Assembly: GCA_019059635.1 (NCBI GenBank)
Contig: JAGVRJ010000012.1
Location: 682,001-746,000, forward strand
Direction: 5' to 3'
DNA length: 64,000 bases
Source: Proales similis
Lineage: Eukaryota > Rotifera > Eurotatoria > Ploima > Proalidae
A program made the translations under genes and the position numbers. Positions 11,293 through 34,060 of this stretch are shown here, one piece after another (position 1 is the first letter of the stretch; each line of letters starts with the position of its first letter). Below the pieces are notes generated by a model. That model was not told the origin of the DNA and made no database searches. It saw nothing but the letters and a program-made list of their open reading frames with translations.

Positions 11293-13026
11293 TTAAAGCA
11301 GCTCGTATTGCATCAAATGCATTCGTTGAATAATGTCCCGGCAGTCGTTGAAAACGCGTCGAATGTTCTCGGTGTCTACTGCGGTTGTAAAATGTGGATA
11401 GCAAAAGTGCTTGTTGATCGTTTGTCGGTCGTTGGGGGAAGGAGCGCTTATTTTGAGAAATTCATCGCGAATAAAATATTTTGCTTTTGTAACCTCTTGC
11501 GGCTCATTTGCTGTCTTCTGCACATTGCTCACGCGTTTCTCTGAATTACCATGTCCAATCAGCGAAGAGAAGCAACCAGATTTTTTAACAACACGCATAC
11601 CATTCACTTCGGCCGGTATTTGATAGTGAGCAAACTCGGGGAAAAATTCTTCGAGCTTTGAGCGACCTGCGATTATCTTCTCTTGCAGTATATCCAGTTT
11701 GTTTAGAAATAGGATGATCGATATATTTTTTAACCACCTGCAAACGGTGAACGGTTAAAAGGAAACTCAGCCTAGAAAATAATCTTGCTGCCTACCGATT
11801 AGTCCATATGTCTCTGAATAGGTCGAGCGATTCCCGAAGTCGATTCTGGGTTGCGTCTTCTCGAAGTGTCAAGTTGTAGCCGCTCATGGCTGCTACGAAT
11901 ATGATGGCTGTAACGTCGTTGAAGCATTGAATCCATTTACGACGCTCGTCTCGTTGTCCTCCCACATCGAACATACTAAAATTTTGTTTGATTTTAGTTG
12001 CGGCATTTTGTAATTAATCGCCGCTATTAATCGTAGCTTACTGGAAGTTGACTTTGTCAATCGTAAATGTTGTTTCGAAAATGCCTGAAGTGAGCACACG
12101 ACAACGAAGAATATCCTGAAATGCGGAGGATAATATCAAATGCTGGTTCAGAAATGAAAACTAAAAATGCCGCGCAAAGCTTACTTGCTCATTCGGAATA
12201 TAGCCAGGTGAGTTAATATTAGCCACTTTGTCTAAAAAACTGGACGCGCAAAGTGTTACATTCATTTGCCGAGTAAGCGATATCCGAGAAAATAACTCAC
12301 TATTTTGCACAGTCTATAAGCTGATACTCGTTTGACCTTTCATAGCATTGTTGAATGCCTTTGTCTTTCCACAGCTCTTCTGTGTAGCGCCAGAACTCCT
12401 GAAATGCATAACGCATAAGAACTGATTCAAAGTATAGCTCGATCGAGTGTATATTTTACCGGCGGGTAGTTAAAGTTGGTCGTGCTTGCATTGTCTATAA
12501 TCCAGTCTAACTTGCTGCGTAGGGCTTCGTTTTCAAGCTTGATGTGCAGCTTTTCCATCGCGTCGCAAATGGTCTATGAATTTCTTTGTTAATTACAAAA
12601 TATTCTACTAAATGGCAAGTTGAACCAACCAGTATTGCATCTCTTATGTTTCGTTTGATATCATCTAGTTTCTGGAGCTTTTCCCTGGTCATTGCATGTC
12701 AAGTTAAGATATCTACCAGTCGAACGCAGCAAGAGGTGTAGAGCTTACTCTTTGTTGAAACCATTGACATGCAGAATGCGCATTTGTTTTACTATTGTAG
12801 ATTTTCCTGATTCACCAGCACCTGCAGAAGTTGAATTAGAATTTATTGAATAGTAAGAAATAGTTGAGGGAAAACTCCTCAACTGACCGAGAAGTAGGAG
12901 ACGCTGAGTAGATTTGAATTTGCGTCTGTCTTTGTTTAGATCTTCTTCTATCTTCCTGTTGCGTTTCTTTTGTTTGCGCTCCTCCTCGCTTAGTTTGCCG
13001 CGTCCGAAGCAGCCTAGCGACGGCAT
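11293..13026 (-). CDS. G protein alpha-s subunit (stimulatory, adenylyl cyclase activating)
   Basis: GTPase that couples receptors to adenylyl cyclase at the plasma membrane. Nine exons: 13026-12888, 12821-12749, 12684-12630, 12573-12460, 12398-12301, 12239-12185, 12115-12042, 11975-11796, 11737-11293; 410 residues. Diagnostic motifs: P-loop [13 protein letters not shown]...QYELL at the C terminus, [20 protein letters not shown] (switch II with catalytic Gln), CRVLTSG (catalytic Arg), and NKLD in place of the usual NKQD. Two deviations: the predicted N terminus is MPSLGCFG rather than MGCFG, and the loop before [10 protein letters not shown] is roughly 20 residues longer than in vertebrate and fly Gs. 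The C terminus is typical Gs, not Gi/Gq. An upstream mini-exon could restore MGCFG (see findings). Confidence 0.95.
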
Positions 13027-15110
13027 TTGGACGTCGGTAACCTACTGATATGGACGCTGGTCTGACTTGTGTTGTTTGTTTTTTGTTCAAGCGATTGGAT
13101 TATTTTTGCAATTCGAAATGTTCGAAACGGCGCCGATCTCTGAATTGGGCGCGGCCAGCTCGTCCGTGAATGCCAAAATACAGATGCCGAACGAACCTGA
13201 CGCGGCCGTTGCTACACACAAGCGCTTTTGTCTAAATTGCGAAATAAGACGTTTGAAAACTGAAAGAGCCTGGACGAGTTGAAATTGCTCTCAACAAAAA
13301 TAATTTAGAGCCTTCTCACGGTCTTTGCTTCAGTAAAGAGGAAATGTGCAGAAAGCCGGGAAGGATGTGAGAAAACTACAATCACGAATAAGAGTTGTGT
13401 CGAGGAACATGATATGCCAAAAGTCAAGCAAACAAAATTCATTCCAACCTAAGGCAACTTGATTCGTTTGCAATAATAGAAAAACGAACAAACAAGCGAA
13501 TGAATGAGAGAGCGAAAGTGGTGCCTCCACCATCACTGCTTTCGTTTCAAAAGTGGCATTATCACCAAAAGTCGAAATAGAAGCATTTGCATACACTTCA
13601 AGAATGACAGCCTTCGCGGCAGCAACACCGCACAATTGCTTCGTCGTTGTTTAGCTTGCAAGCTCACTCGCTCCTTTACTTATGTGGTTGTTATATGCTC
13701 TTATTTTGGTTCAGATCATTGAAATGAATATGAGAAATTCAAAATTAATAATAATAATGTAAGTAATAATCACAGTGATGGCAAAAATAATTTATTATAA
13801 TGGAAGCAGCGAATTTCGACCCAATCCATAACGGTGCGGATGCTGGTGCAGACGAATGCGCCCTCTAATTATTATGCAAGATAGTAATTATGATCTGCGC
13901 GTAAGATTACTGAAATTAGATTAAAAGAAAGACAGAGACGAATGAAAGGGAGCGTAGAGAGGAGGGCAGCGCGCGCGTCGAGGCGCAGAGGGTGCACGGC
14001 GAAAAGAGAAGGAGAGAGAGAGAGAGCGCGAGGAGAGTGCGAGAGGAAAAAAAGAAAGCAGCAAACGAACGAGCCAAGCATTGCAAGATGGGGGAATGAA
14101 AAGAGAGTGGAGCAGAATTCAAGAGCGAATAATTTGAGGCAAATAATTAGCTGCAGTATTCGTGCGCTTGTTTGCATGCTGAACGCCTGACTGATTGACT
14201 AAGCGGCCGTCTATGCGGCAAGTCTCCATGTTTATCTCGCAACTTATGTATTTTAATTCTCATTCTTTTTTTTTACTTGCTCAAAACGCGCTGTTTTATG
14301 GTTGTTAGTGACAATGCTTTAAATGCAAACCATGTCCTTTCTCTAGTCATATAGTTCTATGCTATTGCGAGCTGCCTTTCGTCAGTAAAACTCGTGCTCT
14401 ACGCCTGTTTGGCAGACGTCAAGCGCGCCTCCTTTATTATGATTGAATTTGTCGCCCTCTATTAGTTGTCTAAGTAAATTATCAACTAGATCGGTTGTTC
14501 GATTTGACGCCACCAAAACCGACACCCACGTTGTTTTTCCCTTAGTCGCGTAACTTAGACATATGATCTACACATCCTTGCATTCACTCTATTGGCTACA
14601 ATTGAATTTTTCATATCCAACTCCATTCAAAGTTGCCTTTTGATTTCTTGGAATATTGTCTTTTGATATAGGACTCATTTATATTGGTTGTTCTTGAGCT
14701 AAATTACATAATATGCAAGCCCCCTCAATGATGCCTATCTCTTCGCTTTCCAATATTAGGATCTTCAACCAAGCGAAATCGAACCTTTTGAACAACTGGC
14801 TCATATTTCACGATTCAGCTGCGATCCCTTAAAAATCACATCCGATAGTGAACCCCACTAATTAGAATAAAACTGAAAATGGCCGATGTCCCCCATCAAT
14901 CTGAATTATATTTTAATTATTTTAAACAATTGGTTTAAAAACGGCCGTTTCAGGACAATCCAAATTCCTAAAACAATCAGGTTAAAGTTAGTCCCAGGTT
15001 TTCTCGATCGACAAAGAGCATTATTTTGTGATCTCTGATTTTGTAATAATAACTTAATAAATGATTGTCCTTGAACGTGAGTGAAATACCTTTCCTAGCA
15101 AAAATGGAGC
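13027..15110. other. Intergenic between Gs and HEN1
   Basis: About 2.1 kb. It holds a GC-richer stretch just upstream of Gs (13118-13282) that is probably promoter or 5' untranslated sequence, and a GA-rich tract near 13930-14050. No gene is supported. Confidence 0.45.
14012..14026. repeat. (GA)n microsatellite
   Basis: A short perfect GA dinucleotide run inside a longer purine-rich strand. Low-complexity DNA with no assigned role. Confidence 0.8.
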
Positions 15111-16670
15111 CTAAAATGCACTTTCGAATTGAGACGAATCAAAGTCTCGCCGACCATTTTGAGTTTCAAGTCTTAGAGATCTAAGTCTCTTTTGGAGCCG
15201 ATAACTTTCATCAGCACCGTAGTTTTTCTTGTAAAGCAAGTCGTCTTGTACACACGCACTGGAATACGGAGGGATGAAATGCAAAGAAGAATTCGAGTAC
15301 CTGGTCATTGTTTTCTCCTCTTCTACGTCTTCAAATTGATCACAAGCCAGATAGAGTGAAGTTGGTTTCAGGCTGATTTCATTATCCCAGCTCTCCTCTT
15401 CAAATTGAGCCACCATATGAGAACTGTTGGGCTCCTCGGATTCGTTCGTAGAGAATTCGTTCTCGTACATTTGATCAGCTTTTGCGGTCGCGAAAACCCA
15501 AGCATGTTCTTTACTAAGGCTAAGGTTTACACAAGAGATGACGTTGACAAGCTCATCGGACTCGACTTGAAGCTTCCTCATCACTTCCATATTGAGCAAG
15601 TCACGAAAGCGGAACACGCGGATTTGATCTTGAGACATATCATCGATAATTGGCTGCAGATCTTCAGAATACTGCAACTCATCGAATGCACTACGAGACA
15701 TGAAGTCGAAAATGCGACAAACTTCTTTTTTTAGCACATTCCAGCGAACCGCTTCGTTTCTTATCTCAAAACATTCAAACGGATAGGCTTGCGAGTAAAT
15801 CACTCTGGCTTGAAATTCATTATCATTTAGCTCTCCATAGTCAATAAAGGCTCTCATCTTTTTATCTGGTAGATATTCCTCTTTGAGGAATCGATTATAA
15901 ATAAACGTATTCTTTCTCTCCTCAACATATTGATCAAATTCAGTTTGATCTAGGACCCCGGTTGGATCTCTTTCGAATAGGGCTATTTGAGTGCAGGGTC
16001 CGATGTTGCCAAGAGATTCAATTGCAAAACCCAATCCGCTCAACGACTTTTTGCTATATGCCGGAAAACGACGCTGAACATTGTTGCACCAGTTGTTGAA
16101 TTCTTGGCGCGTCCATTCGAATTTGTGGTCCCAGTGACGAAGTTTATGCGGCTGAGTAGGATCAAATGCAATATTGAATTCTATATTTGGGGTGGTGATT
16201 ATTATACGATTCGGTTTTAGCTTTCCGAACACCGTTTGCACACAAAGTTCTAGATCATCTGGATGAAGGTGCTCAATTAGCTCGACCATGCTGACAAAGT
16301 CAAGCTGGCAACTGGGAGGCGAGAGTTTGGTTAGTAGATTCTCAGGAAGTGATCGGATATCGGCTTTTATAATGTTGAGATCGAGAGGCTCTTTTCGAGC
16401 AATGACCATGTCGAAAACATTATCTTGGAATTTTCCTTTTCCTTGGTTAAGAACTTCCTCGTCAATGTCGAGGCCAATCGCCAAGTTAAGAGAGTGGTTG
16501 TTATTTTTGACGAAATTGAGAAGCTTGCATTCGGCACATCCAACATCTAGAAAAGTGCGACTATTGAATCTAATCAGTAGCTCGGACACTAGCTCGTACC
16601 GCTGAATATACAAAGGTGGTATAAATTTAAAGGATGTTTCCACTTTAGCTTCAATCTCTTCCTCGTTCAT
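15111..16670 (-). CDS. HENMT1: HEN1-type small RNA 2'-O-methyltransferase
   Basis: Methylates the 2'-OH of the 3'-terminal nucleotide of piRNAs (and of siRNAs in insects), protecting them from tailing and decay. A single exon of 519 residues starts at ATG 16670; an upstream TTG extension is ignored. Seen: FIPPLYIQRYELV, the SAM-binding LDVGCAECKLL, VELIEHLHPDD supplying the Glu and His metal ligands, ITTPNIEFN, and RHWDHKFEWTRQEF carrying the second His ligand. These are the hallmark HEN1 motifs. The C-terminal half beyond about residue 250 is longer than the bare catalytic domain and contains an acidic, Ser-rich tail with no recognised domain. No dsRNA-binding or La domain like that of plants is present. 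Confidence 0.93.
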   Translation of the reverse strand: MNEEEIEAKVETSFKFIPPLYIQRYELVSELLIRFNSRTFLDVGCAECKLLNFVKNNNHSLNLAIGLDIDEEVLNQGKGKFQDNVFDMVIARKEPLDLNIIKADIRSLPENLLTKLSPPSCQLDFVSMVELIEHLHPDDLELCVQTVFGKLKPNRIIITTPNIEFNIAFDPTQPHKLRHWDHKFEWTRQEFNNWCNNVQRRFPAYSKKSLSGLGFAIESLGNIGPCTQIALFERDPTGVLDQTEFDQYVEERKNTFIYNRFLKEEYLPDKKMRAFIDYGELNDNEFQARVIYSQAYPFECFEIRNEAVRWNVLKKEVCRIFDFMSRSAFDELQYSEDLQPIIDDMSQDQIRVFRFRDLLNMEVMRKLQVESDELVNVISCVNLSLSKEHAWVFATAKADQMYENEFSTNESEEPNSSHMVAQFEEESWDNEISLKPTSLYLACDQFEDVEEEKTMTRYSNSSLHFIPPYSSACVQDDLLYKKNYGADESYRLQKRLRSLRLETQNGRRDFDSSQFESAF

Positions 16671-17043
16671 TTCGGCGCTGTAATCTATTCTCAATTGGGC
16701 TAGTTGCTGATCTGAAATTTTTCTTAACCACTCTACTAGTAAGCTCTCTATTTGTCTGATGCTTGTTTGCGTTTCTATCTCAACTTATCAACTATTCAAT
16801 AAGACTGGCTGACAACTATCGACAAAACTGATCAAAAAGCACAGAATGAAATTTCGTGCTTAAAAACAGATAATTTTTATTATCTGGCGCGATTTTTGAG
16901 GCCGAATTTGGCGCGAAAATCAAACAAGGTTTGAGAATATACAAAAAATAAAGCGCTTGAGTTGAGCGCTAAATATTTTTAACAACTCGAACAGAGATAA
17001 TAGAAAAAACGCGTGATGTTCAGAAAAGCCGCGCAAAGATAAT
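16671..17043. other. Intergenic between HEN1 and PHAF1
   Basis: A 373 bp gap between two same-strand genes, AT-rich, presumably the HEN1 promoter and PHAF1 3' end. Nothing else is seen. Confidence 0.5.
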
Positions 17044-18766
<1,723 letters not shown>

Positions 18767-20585
18767 GTTTCCTAGAAGCCGATCGGATCTTTAACCGAGA
18801 TACGGATAAAAAAGGACTCTAAAATAAGAAACGTAAATGCGACTGATGTGCACGTTAAGAGCTAGCTGTAGAAATAATTTAAAGGCGTAAAACCATAATT
18901 ACGTCACATCCATTCATATCTTGACTGTCATTCGCATAATTAAAGTTAAAGCGAGCTCTCGTTAGGCAATCGCACAGGCCTTCACATTTTGTCCGAGCCA
19001 CATTTCCTAGCCACAATTTAAGGATTTTGTAATCGCTCTTAAATATGGATTTTTAAAACCTTGAATTAACGGATCCTTAATAGGGAACTTTTCTATCTTC
19101 AATTTCTTAGTTTTCTATTAAACCAGATATGTGTTTCGACGTCAAGATCATCATTGACTAGAATTTTATCCTGTATAGAAGTGTAAGCAAATTTTTTTCA
19201 GATTTTCAGAAAATTTTTCAGATTTTTTCAAAGGAGCCAATTTAACTATTAAGAATTGCTTTCCGCAACAACCAGTCGTTTAAGATCTCTTATTACATGA
19301 GAACGAAACCCCATGATGGCAAAATATACGCCATGAATGTTGTTTTTAAAAACATTCACAGCAGCGAAGCGGTTGCTCGCAACAGGCTTAGGAGAACAAC
19401 AATTATACCAAGGTTTGTACTTCGAATCATAATTCTTCAGGCAGCCTAAGTCTCGACGCAATAAGTCGACAGTAGGTTGGTGCAGACAACTATGAACCCG
19501 AATAGGATAATATGCAACTTAAGCATCGAGCAAGTTTTCGCTTGAGCGTTTGGGAAATAATGATTGGTTGTTACGAGATTGTCATGGAGATAAACAAGCC
19601 AGAAGGCCATCATGGTACGTTGCCACGCATTCTTATGACGTGCGCCGCGCCAGTTTATTATGAAAGTGCGCCATTTGCAGGCTGCGGCTTGCGTGGCCTA
19701 AATGACTGGCGATTACGTAAGAGAGCGGCGCGCTCGCGAACACATAATGCAAGTAGAATATTCGACTTTTTCATCATTTGTTCTTGAGCTATTTGGTAGT
19801 CGCTTTGAACTATATGGAAAATTGGGTAAGAGAGAAACGTGCTCGGACGTGTGAGCTCATGCACCAGGCCGAGCGAGGCCATATCAGATGGTCAGCTTGG
19901 GCGGAGCGAGTTCTGCCCTCCATTTGCATGAAGAGCTGTGCACGGGTGGAGCCAAGTGTGCCATATTTAATAGTCAGGCGTGCGTGATGCTGCGTCGTAT
20001 TCCATTTAAACCAGTGTAAAAACAGGCGGGGAGGAAATAAATATGTGAGGCAGGCGCAATATGAGCCTGGCCTAAAACAGACTTTGCCTTAGCATCGATT
20101 CTGTGACCCGATAATTGTCGATGACCGCAACACGCAATTAAATGCGGTCACATATATTTGAGCTCTATTATTAAAATTTATTCATGGCGCCGTATGATTC
20201 ACGTGCTTATAAACGCATAATTTTTGCATAAATGTGAATTAATTCAGTTGCTTTATAATACCGCGCAGCTGCCGCAGAGGTTTCTCCCTCGGAAAAACAT
20301 ATTTGCCAAGCCATTCTAATCTTCAGACATAATTTATGCTAATAACATAATACCAAATATATAACCCAGGCGTTGCGCGCCTCAAGCAGCGAGCTTCTAT
20401 CGTAAATTTTTGCTCTCGCTCTTTCGTGCGTTTTTCACTCGTTTGCTCTCTCTCACCATTTTTAGTTTGTTGGATCGTTGTACTTGTTTTAGTGAGCCTG
20501 CTTGCTTTTAAAATTTGTGCAACAACTCTCTTTCTCCGCAGTTTCTTTTTCACTAACAATATTTCAATGCTCCAGGCATGGCGGT
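18767..20585. other. Intergenic upstream of PHAF1
   Basis: About 1.8 kb with no supported coding sequence. A GC-rich segment near 19620-19740 contains inverted repeats (see findings). Short frames at 19249-19461 and 19512-19787 lack any recognisable features. Confidence 0.4.
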
Positions 20586-20671
20586 ACTCGGGCCTGTGTT
20601 CAGCACGGCAACTCACTAGTGCCGGGACACAGGGTCCCGACCCAGTGAGTTTTGTGGTAGCACTTCCGAGT
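20586..20671 (+). ncRNA. Long imperfect hairpin, miRNA-precursor-like
   Basis: Five helices stack into one arm-like structure: ACTCGG 20586-20591 with CCGAGT 20666-20671; GTGTT 20596-20600 with AGCAC 20659-20663 (one G-U); CAC 20604-20606 with GTG 20654-20656; AACTCACT 20610-20617 with AGTGAGTT 20644-20651; CGGGAC 20623-20628 with GTCCCG 20634-20639; loop ACAGG. That is 28 pairs over 86 nt with small internal loops, the shape expected of a pre-miRNA. The apical loop is small and neither arm matches a miRNA I know. The strand is unknown because the reverse complement folds too. Confidence 0.4.
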
Positions 20672-21114
20672 CAGAAGCTCGCCCTTGCTCCAATGTCACC
20701 TTCATGGCTGGATCTAGATTTCAGACCGTTCGATTCGTTCCAGACGTTCTAAGAAGTAGAATAGGCGCGGCATAATTTAGAGAGCCATTTTGCAACCCGG
20801 TTACATAATTAGAAACAACGATGATGAAGCAAAGTTGAGGCTTCATGTTCAATGCATTCACTCGATCTACAAACACTCCCTAACTTGCCTTGGCTGTTGT
20901 ATTTAGATTGTCGACAAACAAAAAGCGTTTTCCTCATTCATCCGCCTCTCATAAGCAAGAACAGCCCAGTAACCCAGGCAGAGACTGAGCGCGATCGAAG
21001 AGAAACGAAAAAGAGGGAACAATTACTCTGAATTCATCAGCTAGTTATCAAAACCGATTGAAATCAAGTGCAAGTTCAAGAGCAAGCAAAACGGCGCCGA
21101 GTAAAGACAAAGAG
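20672..21114. promoter_or_regulatory. Upstream region of A20/AN1 zinc-finger gene
   Basis: A 443 bp stretch expected to contain the promoter and leader of the zinc-finger gene. No TATA box or other element stands out convincingly. Confidence 0.3.
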
Positions 21115-21648
21115 ATGGAGAATAACACCAACCAGATCAACCCGATGTTGTGCAAGAAGAACTGCGGGTTCTTTGGCAATCCTTCCTGTGACGGATATTG
21201 CTCAAAGTGTTATAAAGATCATGTCAAACGGCAGAACAGTGGTTCAGCTGCAGGTCGCGTCACACCAACAAGCGCATCGTCCGCCTCGACCAGCAACCAG
21301 GCCTCATCCAACGAACTTCCAGTGAACATTGTTGGCGCCACTAGCAGCGCCCCAATCGCCATCCCTTGCAACGATGCGCAAACAGTATCAGAGGACATTT
21401 CGAGCGAAGCCAGCTCTTTATCAAACAGCGTTGGCGGTGAAAAGAAAAAGCGCAATCGCTGTTCATATGAATCATGCAAGAGAAAGGTGGGCCTCACTGG
21501 CTTCGACTGTCGATGCGGTGGCCTGTACTGTTGGGAGCATCGGTATTCGGATAAGCATGATTGTAAATTCGACTATAAAGAACTAGGACAAGATCAAATC
21601 CGAAAAAACAATCCGCTCGTTGTGGGCGAAAAAATTCAGAAGATTTGA
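21115..21648 (+). CDS. A20/AN1 zinc-finger protein (ZFAND5/6 type)
   Basis: Intronless gene of 177 residues, starting at ATG 21115 (a longer frame upstream starts only at TTG). N-terminal A20 finger: CKKNCGFFGNPSCDGYCSKC, which binds ubiquitin in relatives. A Ser/Ala/Thr-rich linker follows, then a C-terminal AN1 finger from RCSYESCKRKVGLTGFDC through YCWEHRYSDKHDCKFDY. Order, spacing and length match ZFAND5/ZFAND6, which connect ubiquitinated substrates to the proteasome and are induced by stress. The last residues (NPLVVGEKIQKI) match the family ending. Confidence 0.95.
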   Translation: MENNTNQINPMLCKKNCGFFGNPSCDGYCSKCYKDHVKRQNSGSAAGRVTPTSASSASTSNQASSNELPVNIVGATSSAPIAIPCNDAQTVSEDISSEASSLSNSVGGEKKKRNRCSYESCKRKVGLTGFDCRCGGLYCWEHRYSDKHDCKFDYKELGQDQIRKNNPLVVGEKIQKI

Positions 21649-31184
<9,536 letters not shown>

Positions 31185-34060
31185 TTCTCGTTTGGTCGGC
31201 ATAACAATATTTGTTCGTGTCTCTTGAACGTGTAAATAATACCGAAACCAAAACATCGAAACTCATCGCAAACAATCAGAAGGATAGGCCTTGATAAACA
31301 ATAAATTCAAAACAAGAAACACAATAAGTGCCCATCGAGTGACCATAAAACTTTCGAACTCCGAAACTGGACCGAAGAACTAGATATGTTGAACGGACCG
31401 AGCGCTATTCCGTCAAAGAATATGCCGGCTTTTTTAGCTCACATGTTTAGTTCAAATTATTTATAATTTGCTTTAGACCTGTCACTTTGAAAGGCGTCTA
31501 CGAATCGTTAGACGATTGATATTATCTTAACCTTTTTCATTTTCCTCTTCATCCTTTTTATTCTGTTTAGTTTTATTTAAACGGATTAGGTGAGGGTCCA
31601 TTCGATATAAATCACGAGCATCTACGAAGAAAGAGTACAAATTCTTTTTAGGTTTTAAAAAGCAAAGCTAATTAAGAAAGCTGAAATTTCTTTAGGGCAA
31701 CCGGATATGCTGTAAAAAGAGAGAAACAGACTTATTTGGTTTGTTCGATTCTCCTCTGAAGCAGTTCTTTTTATTCATATGAAAAATTTATTTCTCCTTC
31801 CAGTTTTTCAACTATTAGCATATATATATATGTAAATGTATGTATGCTTGATTTATAAAGATACAAACAACTTAATATATATTCGAACATGAATATCAAT
31901 CCAATACTCCACTTTATTTTAACAAAACTAAAAGGCATTTTTAAATAAAACAGTGCGTTAGCAAATTCATTGTCTATTTTAATCATTGTCTAGCATTCTG
32001 TTTGAAGTAAACATATCTATATGTATCAAAATTGCCTTTTGCTTTACCCTGGACCATGAAATAAGAGGTAAATTATGCACCAGAGCCGCTTTGCCGGTAA
32101 TGCGAAGCAAGCCGCGTTTCCGGCCTGTAAATATTTTACAATTGCTACTATTGATTGAATAAACCGAAAATTAACCTCGCTGGCTGGCGTCAGACGAAAT
32201 TGCGTTTTTAATTATTTTCAACACAATTCCAAAAGTCGTGATTTCAAGCACAGCCGCATTATTCTGGATTGTCATTATCAAAAATAATTTTCAGGCTTTT
32301 TGTGCCGAACACCGATTTTGAACACATTATTGGCTGGTTGTTAGATGTAACGAGTCAAAGGTTTTAATATTTTTTATAATACTTCTTCCAATAATTTCGT
32401 TGAAGCAGCGTCAACTGTGCATAAATGAGACGTCGCCAGTCCATTCTCTGATCACTCTTAAGCGAAAGGTGAAAGCAAAACATCAGGCAATCACAGGAGT
32501 AAATGACTTGAGTCAATCAAACACTGTATGAGCTGGCTCTTTTGGGCTTCGAGTTTGAACAGAATGAATGCATCGTTATACTCGTAAATAGGAGACCTCT
32601 GATGAATAAGGGCTGGCCTATAGTGGTCGAGAATGATTGTTTGAATGAAACACTTTTAAAGCTCATTCATCAATAGAATCAGAATTAATTGAATTCACCT
32701 ATGAAATTCAACCGGTCGGTCAGGTTTTAATGGAACCGAGCGTGTAAATCATAATGACGCGCCATGTCAACTTGAGACAAGACGGCCTCTACCGCTTAAG
32801 GGAGCTAGTGAAATGCACGGTAAGGTAAGTCGGGCAACAGCAATCGGCCGTACGAGAAATAGAATAATTTGAGGCTGTCATGAGCGCCAGCATTCGAGTC
32901 AAGAGAAAGAACGAGAACGTAAAGGAGAGAAAGTGAGTCGAGGTCACGTGTGGGTGGGCTCGAGCGATCGATTGATTCAGCCTATGAGAAAGCGGCCAAC
33001 TAAAGCTTGGTTTTGAAGGCTTGTCGCATCCAATCGACACTAATCCCCGGATTAATTGATTTTTACTTTTTCGTCCAAGTACCGTGACATGCGGCGATTT
33101 GTTCGAAAATTTCATCAGTTTGATCAGTTCATATCCCATTTGCATGATAGCAACAAGCACAGAGACTTAGTTTAGGTTAGAGTTTTAGGCTACGAGAATC
33201 AAAATCGATCGAATTTGCTATGCCTCAATTGGTCTCACTTTTTTCGACGCTCCGGTCGTCACTTTTCAATTCAGGTGAATTTATCGCAACTAGAGAGCAA
33301 TACAGCGAGAACAATTCAGAGCAGAGAACAGTCAATAATCATGCATCTCCTAAAGCTGGCAAAGTGCTCCTTAAAAGAATCACGCAACGAGCATTTGAGA
33401 TCGCACATCTAATCTAATGAACACGAATTTCATCAAATTACTGTGCGTTTCTTCATATCAATTCGAAGCCGAGTAGCTATACCACAAACTTATTGATATT
33501 TTTATAATTTTATGGTCTTAATTATGATTTCTCAAATTTTTAACTATTAAGGCTCAATTGTGTTCATAAGACCGGTCTAGAGGCTTGAAAATGAATTGAT
33601 CAGCTCGAACCTATCAGTGGCATTCATAACCAACATCTAAGGAGCTATTAAGTTTTGCCAAGGCGAGGCAATACCCCCGAACCGCTCACACCGAAAATTT
33701 CTAGGTGGACCGGATGTTTGTGAATGGTGTTGGTAGTCATTTAACTAAATAGGATGTGACTGGGCGTGTGCAGAGATAGTTATGTTTTAACTTAACGGAC
33801 TGTGGTAGATGTGGTGTCTTGCAGTTACGGGTAGACCTTAAGGGCAACAATCAATGCTTGAGCAGCTATTATTCTCAATCAGGGCTTCACCAACATAAAT
33901 TATGCTTGTGGTGGAAAGCATCAGGCCGCAGCGTTGCTGAAGTTCATTCACGCGGAGGCAAGGCAGTCGCGCATAATGTTTGCGGTGGCTCACTTTCGAC
34001 ACCCCATTTGATGTATAGACGGTACAATTTTAAGAGACAGCAGCACCAGTGTAGAATATC
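31185..34060. other. Intergenic between TTBK and MARK
   Basis: About 2.9 kb. The first part is likely the kinase 3' untranslated region (AT-rich, with a TA repeat near 31819-31832). Two overlapping frames at 33215-33417 and a frame at 33819-34064 have no recognised features and no support. An alternative first exon of MARK could be hidden here but none is identified. Confidence 0.4.

Noticed and set aside
13118-13282. 55-codon plus-strand frame (MFETAPISELG...) upstream of Gs
   Set aside because: It lies in the GC-richer promoter-side DNA of Gs, with no recognisable feature, and is short enough for chance.
20323-20752. Overlapping frames on both strands around the hairpin
   Set aside because: Composition is unlike a protein and both strands are open; the secondary structure explains the sequence better.
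33215-33417. Two overlapping plus-strand frames before MARK
   Set aside because: Both frames are open over the same bases with no domain; overlap of this kind indicates chance openness.
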